Made by a program: the position numbers and the translations under genes. The notes under the pieces are model-generated. The model was given only the letters and a program-made list of their open reading frames with translations, was not told the DNA's origin and made no database searches. Below, one piece after another: positions 15,162 through 21,787 of a stretch of DNA of 22,122 nucleotides. Position 1 is the first letter of the stretch. Every line of letters begins with the position of its first letter. Origin of the DNA: Candidatus Delongbacteria bacterium (GTDB taxonomy: Bacteria; Delongbacteria; UBA4055); the NCBI GenBank assembly GCA_027858795.1, contig JAQICF010000268.1:1-22122 (forward strand), read 5' to 3'.

Positions 15162-15860
15162 TCAGTGTACTCTTTGATTTTTTTTATTTAAATAACACAC
15201 CGCTAACATATAATATTCTTTATGTTTTCCTAATCGATCTTTTTCACCCCAAAAATTAAATAGCTTTTTTAGAAAATTCTTCTTTGCAAGTCCTGTTTTT
15301 GTGTCTAATTTCTTATTTAAAGTTCGAATAATTGATGTCCGTTCTTCAACTAAGTTTTGTAAATTCAAATTTAATATTTCATTCAATTCATTATCAAATG
15401 TAATATTTGTAGATTTGATATAACCATTTTTTAGATATTTAATTGTATCAATATCATTTTTACTTTGAGGATTGAATGACAAAATTTTATTTTCTTTTTT
15501 TTTGTCACAGCAATAATATTTTTTGCTCAATTTCTCATTGCCATCGCAGGCTAATAATAAATTATCATAATCTATAGAATTCAGTGGATATAAATCACGG
15601 CATTTATAATGTTCAATTCGAGAATTAATTATTCTAGAATCTACGCTCTTAATTCTTTTCATACAATAACAGCAAATATACCCCTGTTCTTCAGCTAATA
15701 GTAATCTTAATTTGTTCTTATCAAGCAAATTATCAAATGCAGCTTTATATGCATTTGATATTTGAGTACTATTTGAAATTGTGCGAGTTGAATTTATCAC
15801 ATGTTTCTTAGTTGCTTTTATAAAAGCAGGTTCTTTTCTTCTTTTTCCTATATATTGCAT
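15162..15860 (-). CDS. ptuB: PtuB-like HNH endonuclease (Septu-type, TIGR02646 family)
   Basis: The 232-aa protein opens with MQYIGKRRKEPAF, as PtuB-like proteins do. A central HNH/zinc core follows: EEQGYICCYC (57-66), RIEHYKC (81-87, H84 the first core His), YPLNSIDYDNLLLACDG (91-107) and a second Cys pair in YYCCDKKK (115-122). The pattern CxxC, I-E-H, D-x-NL-L-C and C is that of the retron/Septu HNH family. In Septu defence PtuB is the nuclease effector held by the PtuA ATPase. It starts 5 bp behind the ptuA-like stop and is the last firm gene of the operon. The family assignment is solid in pattern; in this setting the target is unknown. Confidence 0.8.
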   Translation of the reverse strand: MQYIGKRRKEPAFIKATKKHVINSTRTISNSTQISNAYKAAFDNLLDKNKLRLLLAEEQGYICCYCMKRIKSVDSRIINSRIEHYKCRDLYPLNSIDYDNLLLACDGNEKLSKKYYCCDKKKENKILSFNPQSKNDIDTIKYLKNGYIKSTNITFDNELNEILNLNLQNLVEERTSIIRTLNKKLDTKTGLAKKNFLKKLFNFWGEKDRLGKHKEYYMLAVCYLNKKNQRVH

Positions 15861-15865
15861 TAGAA

Positions 15866-17272
15866 TTAGTCCAATTCATCTATAAAATCGATTTCTATTT
15901 TAGCGCTAATCATATCTGGATCATCTTCTCCAAGTATATCAACTAATTTCTCATATAATTCTAATGCTTTTTCTTTATTTTCATCTTCTAATAATGAAAA
16001 TAAATTATTTATCTGTAATTGGATATCTTCTCGTCTAGCATTTATGCCCAATGCAAACAGTGCAGAGTTATTATCTCTTCCATATGTAGGAGATGTTTCT
16101 TTTATCTCACCTTTTTCTATCAAAAACACATCTTCTTTTTTTTGATGTTGTAATATTTGTGGAGAATGAGTAGTTATTATAAATTGAGTCGTTCTTTCTG
16201 ATTTCTCTAACTCCGGTATGAATTCTCTTTGCCATTCAGGATGCAAATATGTGTCTGGCTCATCAAATAAAAATAAAGTATCATTTGTTCCGATAAATTC
16301 AGTTAAACTTTTTAGAGTTATAAATTGTTGTTCACCTTCAGAAAAATTATCAGACCATATTAAAAAATCATTGTTAGGATTTTTAAATCCTAAACTAACC
16401 CTTGTTATTATGTCATTCAAATATGCTTCTTCAAACTTAAAAAACAAATCCTTTTCATACCCAAGTAAATCTTTTATCTTCTTCAGTTTATTCAAAATAT
16501 CAGATTCAATTAAAAAATATAATTCTCCATCAATAGCTCTTTTAATTTTAGAATTATCTCTTAGTATCTCAAGAAGTTGCAGGACTGCCCCATTACTTGC
16601 TCCCCAGAAATTCTCAATTGTTCCTTTAGGTTTAGCCCATGAAGGCTTCTTAAAGTATATAGCAATTTTTTTTAATTGAGTTAGATTTAATCTCTCATAC
16701 TTAAAATTGTTTAAGCTTTCAAGATCAGAAGAAATAAGTGATAAGAACATAAATTGTGTATGTTCAGGTTTTACATAGAAAATAGGTCTTTGTTTTATTG
16801 ATAGATTATCATGTATTCCTTTTGCCGAATTATTTATACTTCTTTTAAAATCTTCTTCAAACCTTTTCGCTGTATTCTCAAGTCGTTTGACTAAACCAGA
16901 ATAATACAAAATAATATTTTCTGGTAAATATTTCATTCCTTTTGAATTAATATCATTCTTAAAATTGCTAAATGATATTGGAGAATTATTCACAATGATT
17001 TCATAACCTTGCCTCTTCTTATTCAATGTAGAAAATCCTTCTATCTTAATATTATTATCTGAGCATTTATACTCTATCTCAAAATCTAGAAAAGGTGTTT
17101 TCTCTGTATCTAGGTATAGATACTTGAAGATCAGTGTCAAAGCCTCTAAAAAATTTGACTTTCCAGATCCATTTTTCCCAATTATTACAGAAATATAATT
17201 GTCACTTGAAAAATTTATCTCAAAGTCTTTTAAGTTTTTGTATTCTTTAATAAATACTCGTTTTATCTTCAT
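15866..17272 (-). CDS. ptuA: PtuA-like AAA/SMC-type ATPase (Septu-type)
   Basis: The 468-aa ATPase begins MKIKRVFIKEYKNLKDFEIN with Walker A GKNGSGKS (32-39). The ABC signature is FSEGEQQ (310-316), Walker B LFLFDEPDTYLHP (333-345) and the switch His TTHS (367-370). The C-terminus has TYGRDNNSALFALGINARR (396-414), then a helical tail with LYEKLVDILGEDDPD. GRD-N-S followed by an acidic helical tail is the usual end of Septu PtuA and of the retron-associated ATPases. Such proteins hold PtuB inactive and release nuclease activity on infection. It overlaps the HsdS stop by ATGA (17269-17272), so it is translationally coupled to the modification genes. OLD-family or RloC-like ATPases are alternatives, but there is no Toprim domain and the HNH partner is adjacent. 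Confidence 0.8.
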   Translation of the reverse strand: MKIKRVFIKEYKNLKDFEINFSSDNYISVIIGKNGSGKSNFLEALTLIFKYLYLDTEKTPFLDFEIEYKCSDNNIKIEGFSTLNKKRQGYEIIVNNSPISFSNFKNDINSKGMKYLPENIILYYSGLVKRLENTAKRFEEDFKRSINNSAKGIHDNLSIKQRPIFYVKPEHTQFMFLSLISSDLESLNNFKYERLNLTQLKKIAIYFKKPSWAKPKGTIENFWGASNGAVLQLLEILRDNSKIKRAIDGELYFLIESDILNKLKKIKDLLGYEKDLFFKFEEAYLNDIITRVSLGFKNPNNDFLIWSDNFSEGEQQFITLKSLTEFIGTNDTLFLFDEPDTYLHPEWQREFIPELEKSERTTQFIITTHSPQILQHQKKEDVFLIEKGEIKETSPTYGRDNNSALFALGINARREDIQLQINNLFSLLEDENKEKALELYEKLVDILGEDDPDMISAKIEIDFIDELD

Positions 17273-18609
17273 TTAAATATCTCCTTCTCAAACTCTTCAA
17301 TTGCTAAATTTCTATTTTCTTTAGATTGATTTTGTAATTTCTTTATTTTGCTTTTCATTTTACCAATTGATTTAGCAATTTCTTCTTGAATTTCTAACGG
17401 AGGCAATGGAATAGGTATGTTTAAAATTTTTACTTGATTTATAATTGGAATTGTAGCTTGAGTTTTCTCAACTGTAGTGATATTAGAAAATTGGTTAAAA
17501 AAATAATAAATATATTCAATATTAACTTTTGACTTATCAAAATATAATCCTGTTATCTGTTGATTACTTGTAGCAAATTCGTCAAAGACAATGCTTACCT
17601 TTCCGATTGTTGAGCCAATGCCAACAAAAAACAAAGTATCCTTAATGAATTTTCTAGATTTTCTATCTTCAAAAGCTAATTTTGTTACTTTTCTTTTAGA
17701 TTCTGTTAAGTACATCTTATTGGTCAAATCGGCAGGAGTATAAAAGTTAATGTCGCCATTTTTAAAATATTCATCTCTTGTAGTTGGAGGAGTCGTTCCC
17801 GTTGAAATATCAGAGATAATATTTTTTACTTTTGTTATTGGAAATTTTGATTTTAAAATAAATTCCTTTGTATTATCCCATCTATCTAAATCAGAATAAT
17901 TCACTATTTTTAAAATTTGCTTTTCTTTTACATCCAATTTTTTAATATCTAAAACATCAAAAAGATATTCATCGATATTTTTTTCAATCTGGATTGCTTT
18001 CTGCTCTTGCTGTTCTGCCAGTTGGATATTTCTGTTATAGGATTTAACTATCCGATTTTGTTCTTTAAGGGGAGGAAGTGGAATTTTAGCATCAAGAAAT
18101 GTTTTTTCATTTATACGTTGTCTACCTGTAGTACCACTACTGGCATTCTGACAGTATTTTAAAAATTGTTTCGTTGTTGTCAAAAATCTTAGAAAATCAG
18201 GATTAATCTTTTGGATGTTAATGTCATAACTTAGAAAATCTGATGTAGTTACTGCACCTTCAAGAAAATCTGGAACAATTCCAAATGCTCCATTACGAGC
18301 ATCTATCTTAGAAATTATGAACTGACCTGCTTTTATTAAATATTGTTTTTTTGTACCAATCTTAACCCCTTGTACTTCATCTCGCTTAAAAACACCTTTG
18401 TTGTACAATTTAATAGTAACTCTCGTATATGTTACAGTGTCATCTATTGATATTGTGTTTTTATTTCTTTGTAGAAAGTCTCTAATACAAAATAGGTCAT
18501 ACTTTTTATTATATCCAAAAGAATTCTTTATTAAAGCTTTAACACTCCAATTTGTTAATCCAGAATAATTAGCAGTACTGATATAATCTTGCATCATCGT
18601 TTTATCCAT
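17269..18609 (-). CDS. hsdS: Type I-like specificity subunit HsdS
   Basis: The 446-aa protein has two target recognition domains (about 10-175 and 240-395). Each is followed by the conserved helix start: AKIPLPPLKEQNRIV (174-188) and LNIPIPLPPLEIQEEIAKSI (396-415). Each half ends in a coiled coil (about 190-215 and 408-446). Two intact domains predict a bipartite DNA target. TRD2 contains the TTPPTTRDEYF...INFYTPADL region typical of HsdS. The ATG at 18609 overlaps the methyltransferase stop by 8 bp. It should guide the upstream nuclease-methyltransferase to its site. It is unusual that the next two genes are PtuA/PtuB-like rather than hsdR. Confidence 0.92.
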   Translation of the reverse strand: MDKTMMQDYISTANYSGLTNWSVKALIKNSFGYNKKYDLFCIRDFLQRNKNTISIDDTVTYTRVTIKLYNKGVFKRDEVQGVKIGTKKQYLIKAGQFIISKIDARNGAFGIVPDFLEGAVTTSDFLSYDINIQKINPDFLRFLTTTKQFLKYCQNASSGTTGRQRINEKTFLDAKIPLPPLKEQNRIVKSYNRNIQLAEQQEQKAIQIEKNIDEYLFDVLDIKKLDVKEKQILKIVNYSDLDRWDNTKEFILKSKFPITKVKNIISDISTGTTPPTTRDEYFKNGDINFYTPADLTNKMYLTESKRKVTKLAFEDRKSRKFIKDTLFFVGIGSTIGKVSIVFDEFATSNQQITGLYFDKSKVNIEYIYYFFNQFSNITTVEKTQATIPIINQVKILNIPIPLPPLEIQEEIAKSIGKMKSKIKKLQNQSKENRNLAIEEFEKEIFK

Positions 18610-20857
18610 AAATTACTACCGATTCACTTACTAAAGATAGACGCTTTATTTTTTCATCCTCTATAATTACATATTGTATTTTATCATATTTATTCTTCCA
18701 AAGCTTATTTATTTTTCGATATTTAGTAAATTCTTTAGCAAGAGGAAGTAATTCATTCTCAATTTTTGTTCCAGTTGTACTTATTCCAGCTTTTCCCACT
18801 TCAGCAATAGGAATTTCGTAATCAAAATTCTTCTTAATCTGTGATTTTATTTCATCTTCAATCTTATGTTCTATTTCTTTAATTTGCTTTCTTAATACTT
18901 TTTTATTTTCTACATTTAAAACATCTTTACTTTTCAAAGATAGCTTAATATTAAGTGAATTTAATTCTCTTTGGTATTTTTTCTTAGTACTTTTTGTTGC
19001 TACTTCCACTATCATTGAATATTCTTTGTCCTCTTCTTCTGTAAACTTCTTAAAGAACAACAAACTTGGTTTTACTGTTGCACCAGCAGCTATAAAAACA
19101 TCTTGTGGTATTGATGTAATCAAAATTATTTTAGCTTTACTTTCAACAAAATCTCTAATTTTTTGCAAATTACTATTGTTCAATACACCCTCAGGCAAAA
19201 CAATCCCCATTCTACCGCCAGGTTTTAATAGATTTAAACTTCTCTCGATGAAAAGAACTTCAGTCAATGTACTCATCTTACCTGTTTCATAAAGATTCAG
19301 TAACGGTTCCCCTATATTATCAGTTACTTGCTTCATTGCCTTATCATAAATGTCTTTGCCATATCGCTTTTCATAAATTTGTATAAGTTTTTGATCTGTG
19401 AATTTATCTGCTTCTGTTATTTTTAATGATTTCTCAACTCTCGAACCAAAAGGGGGATTAGTGAGAATTATATCAAATCTATTTTCAAAAATACCATTCA
19501 CATTTAATAAACCATCATTATGGTGCACACCACCATGACCATCACCATGCATTATCATATTCATTTTTGCAGTTCGTGACATTCTAGGATTGGCATCTGT
19601 ACCAAATATGCAGTCATATGAAAGCTCCCTTAGTCTACTTTTTTCGTTATTAATATCAAGTTCTGCGTTAAGGTTACTAAATATCTTATTTACTTTTTCA
19701 TCTATATCTGCTTTTTTCTTTTCTGATAGTTTTTCATAACTATCATCATAATATTTTTCTTTTATTTTATCTTTTTCATTTTGAATTTCATCTTCAATTT
19801 TTGATCTTATATACTCAAATGCTTTAATTAAAAAACCTCCACTACCACAGGCAGGATCGCAAATAACTTCACCCTCTTGAGGATCAAGAACTTCAACCAT
19901 AAAATCAACAATTGTTCTAGGCGTAAAAAATTGTCCTAATTCTCCTCTAAATGTTCTACCAAGGAATTTTTCAAATGCAATTCCTTTTACATCATCTGAA
20001 GTTGTTGAAAGATTATATTTCTGCAATTCTTTTACTATTGCTTCAAAACTACCTTCCTTTACATTGATTTTTTCGTAATTTTCAAAAAGATAATCTTTTT
20101 TAAATTCTTCTTTTGTATTTTCGAACAACTTTTGATAAAATGGCAAATCTGATGATGCCCTATACTTTTCATCATGCTCTTTACCTTTTTTAAATTCATC
20201 AAAAGAAAATAATTGACCTTGATTGTTATCTCTTTCATATCTAATTTTTATAAACAAAATCTTACTTATTTCATCAAAAGCTGCTTCAGGAGAAAGCTTA
20301 TCATTGTTTCTTATTATATTATGACACTTAAAAAGTAGTTTTGAGAATTCATCTCTAGTGAAAACTTTTGTCTGTTTTAATAACTCACTAATTTTTTTCT
20401 GATCAGCAATATCATTTGCATTTGGTATATCAATTATTTCATCAAGCATTTTTGGTATTTTACCTTTGACGACTCTAAATATTTTAGTTTCTTTAAGGTT
20501 TGTAGTCACAAAAAATTCAGCACCTGCCCAAGAAGCATAATTATATCCCTGAAAATAATCTTCTTCCCTAATTGTTAAATGTTCAGCCTTGCATTCAATA
20601 ACTATAGCAGGACTATTTTGTTCAACTTTATCCTTCTTAGATTTCCAAATAACAATATCAGCCATTGCACGACCTTGCCCTCTCTGAGAATTATTTACTT
20701 TCTCTTCCTGGGACATTTGATCTAGAGAATAATTGTAACTATTAACTAATCGACAAATATATTTTTGCCTAACTTCCTCTTCTGGTTTCTTAACTAACCA
20801 TTTATCTTTAAGAGGAGCAAATATTTTGTTGTCTTTAACCTGTACTTTGCAATCCAT
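18602..20857 (-). CDS. N6-adenine DNA methyltransferase with N-terminal PD-(D/E)XK nuclease-like domain
   Basis: The protein has 751 aa. Residues about 20-135 are an HsdR_N-type domain: KPEEEVRQKYICRLVNSY, then D67 in MADIVIW and E88-C-K90 in AIVIECKAE, the PD-(D/E)XK catalytic pattern. An HsdM-like helical region follows (about 190-310, ending in GELGQFFTPR), then the methyltransferase with motif I DPACGSGGF (334-342) and motif IV ILTNPPFG (464-471). A charged coiled-coil insert lies at about 351-400, and a further coiled coil near the C-terminus. It should methylate adenine with HsdS and may also cut DNA. The ATG at 20857 has GAGG upstream. No HsdR translocase is in the window, so this subunit may carry the only modification-linked nuclease, similar in plan to type IIB/IIG enzymes. 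Confidence 0.9.
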   Translation of the reverse strand: MDCKVQVKDNKIFAPLKDKWLVKKPEEEVRQKYICRLVNSYNYSLDQMSQEEKVNNSQRGQGRAMADIVIWKSKKDKVEQNSPAIVIECKAEHLTIREEDYFQGYNYASWAGAEFFVTTNLKETKIFRVVKGKIPKMLDEIIDIPNANDIADQKKISELLKQTKVFTRDEFSKLLFKCHNIIRNNDKLSPEAAFDEISKILFIKIRYERDNNQGQLFSFDEFKKGKEHDEKYRASSDLPFYQKLFENTKEEFKKDYLFENYEKINVKEGSFEAIVKELQKYNLSTTSDDVKGIAFEKFLGRTFRGELGQFFTPRTIVDFMVEVLDPQEGEVICDPACGSGGFLIKAFEYIRSKIEDEIQNEKDKIKEKYYDDSYEKLSEKKKADIDEKVNKIFSNLNAELDINNEKSRLRELSYDCIFGTDANPRMSRTAKMNMIMHGDGHGGVHHNDGLLNVNGIFENRFDIILTNPPFGSRVEKSLKITEADKFTDQKLIQIYEKRYGKDIYDKAMKQVTDNIGEPLLNLYETGKMSTLTEVLFIERSLNLLKPGGRMGIVLPEGVLNNSNLQKIRDFVESKAKIILITSIPQDVFIAAGATVKPSLLFFKKFTEEEDKEYSMIVEVATKSTKKKYQRELNSLNIKLSLKSKDVLNVENKKVLRKQIKEIEHKIEDEIKSQIKKNFDYEIPIAEVGKAGISTTGTKIENELLPLAKEFTKYRKINKLWKNKYDKIQYVIIEDEKIKRLSLVSESVVIYG

Positions 20858-20899
20858 TCGATTTTACCTCATGCTAATAATACTTTGTTCACTCTTACA

Positions 20900-20915
20900 C
20901 AATATAGATATATTG
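20900..20915. promoter_or_regulatory. Palindromic operator-like site upstream of the methyltransferase gene
   Basis: CAATATA-GA-TATATTG is a palindrome with perfect 7-bp arms in the 88-bp gap between the receiver gene and the methyltransferase gene. Its place suggests a binding site controlling the operon, but A/T-rich palindromes also arise by chance. Confidence 0.4.
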
Positions 20916-20945
20916 CCTAGAAATTAAAATAATAATTTTGAACTA

Positions 20946-21500
20946 TTAATTTTTACCTTTTTTTAGTTTTTCAAAATCCAACCCAATACCATAAAAGTTA
21001 GGTTTAAACAATATTGCATTTTTCAACTTAGATAAAAAACTTTTTTCATATATTGATTCAAAACCATCTTTAATAATTTTCTCAATCATACTACCCAAAT
21101 CCTCTTCGAGTACATACTCATGCTTAAGGATAACCATGCTTAAAGGAATTCTCACAGATGCATTTTTTATAATATCTAATCTTTCTTTATGTGATATACC
21201 CGTAAAGAAAAGGATTGGAGTTTTAGGTCTTCGTTCACGTATACGCCTTCCAAGATCCAATCCTGAATAGATATAGTTACCTTTATATTTAAACTCTAAA
21301 TTGGAATTCGTTTCACTTATAGGTAATGCGATATCAATAACAAATAAATCAATTTGTTTTCTTGTAGATAAAAATTCTAAACAATTGTTAACATTCCTAG
21401 AATTATATATTTCATATCCAATCTCAGCAAAATAGTCTGCATAAATACTTATGTAATAATCATCATCTACGAACATAATCCTTTTTGCTCTTTTACCCAT
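20946..21500 (-). CDS. Receiver-domain (CheY-like) protein heading the defence unit
   Basis: From the ATG at 21500, which has GGAG seven bases upstream, the protein has 184 aa; an ATG at 21512 would add four residues but lacks a site. In numbering from the longer start, the receiver residues are D16-D18 in MFVDDDYY, phospho-acceptor D60 in FVIDIALP, T104 in LFFTGIS and K130 in VILKHEY, so all key positions are present. About 18 extra residues (66-83) sit between beta3 and the next helix. The roughly 45-residue basic C-terminus is not a known output domain, and no histidine kinase is nearby. A TATAAT-like -10 lies at 21534-21539. It is 88 bp upstream of the methyltransferase gene in the same unit and may sense or regulate the system, but this is inference. 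Confidence 0.75.
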   Translation of the reverse strand: MGKRAKRIMFVDDDYYISIYADYFAEIGYEIYNSRNVNNCLEFLSTRKQIDLFVIDIALPISETNSNLEFKYKGNYIYSGLDLGRRIRERRPKTPILFFTGISHKERLDIIKNASVRIPLSMVILKHEYVLEEDLGSMIEKIIKDGFESIYEKSFLSKLKNAILFKPNFYGIGLDFEKLKKGKN

Positions 21501-21565
21501 AAACAACTCCATATTTACATCTTTTTAATCAATATTATACTACTGAATAACATATCATTATTTGA

Positions 21566-21581
21566 ACTATTGGCAAGTTTA
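21566..21581. repeat. Inner inverted repeat of unit A, right copy
   Basis: ACTATTGGCAAGTTTA is a perfect reverse complement of 14933-14948. The CCCCCAAGAA block at 21612-21621 is the partner of 14905-14914. The inner copy lies about 43 bp inside the CAGACAAC end box, against 31 bp on the other side, so the spacing is not symmetrical. Confidence 0.75.
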
Positions 21582-21629
21582 ATCTTTTATCTTTAGAATC
21601 CATTAATAAAACCCCCAAGAATGTCAGAC

Positions 21630-21703
21630 AACGGTCATGGCAAAAACCAGTGGTGATAAGCGTAGAAAACTCTCCAAGTAACCATTGATATTTTGCCAAT
21701 GTT
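21630..21703. repeat. attC-like palindromic repeat, copy 4
   Basis: The 74-bp core runs from AAC-GGTCAT-GGCAAAA to TTTTGCC-AAT-GTT and resembles copy 3 inside (CAGTGGT ... CCAAGTAACCATTGAT). Its left flank CAGACAAC closes unit A. Its right flank GTTGTGGG belongs to the next unit, whose far end is outside the window. Confidence 0.78.
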
Positions 21704-21787
21704 GTGGGTCTGTAGTAGTTTTTTGCACGACTATATTAAGCGCTATCAAAAGGTTTGTTTTATGATATAACTCTTTACATTGGCACA

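Larger units (their letters stand above)
14825..21631 (-). mobile_element. Cassette-like unit A (hybrid defence operon)
   Basis: The unit is about 6.8 kb and carries five genes in the same direction: receiver protein, nuclease-methyltransferase, HsdS, PtuA-like and PtuB-like. Its ends match in inverted orientation over three blocks: GTTGTCTG, TTCTTGGGGG (same 3-bp spacing on both sides) and TAAACTTGCCAATAGT. It is very large for an integron cassette. Boundaries are inferred. Confidence 0.55.

Noticed and set aside
16218..16679. A 153-codon plus-strand frame opposite the PtuA-like gene
   Set aside because: It lies wholly antisense to the conserved ATPase motifs and has no independent support.
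15162..17272. A retron with PtuAB effectors (Ec78 type)
   Set aside because: No reverse transcriptase gene and no msr/msd-like region are visible; only the effector pair is shared.
15162..20857. A standard complete type I restriction-modification system
   Set aside because: HsdM-like and HsdS are present, but there is no HsdR helicase/translocase gene anywhere in the window; the genes in its place are PtuA/PtuB-like.
14825..21631. Unit A as an insertion sequence or transposon with terminal inverted repeats
   Set aside because: No transposase is present, and the ends abut a repeat core shared with neighbouring units rather than target-site duplications.
11752..21703. The four palindromes as a CRISPR array
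   Set aside because: The copies are kilobases apart with genes between them, differ in length (63 and 74 bp), and there are no cas genes.
11752..21703. The palindromes as rho-independent terminators
   Set aside because: The stems are interrupted, the loops are large and no T-run follows in the gene direction; the matched unit ends are not explained by termination.
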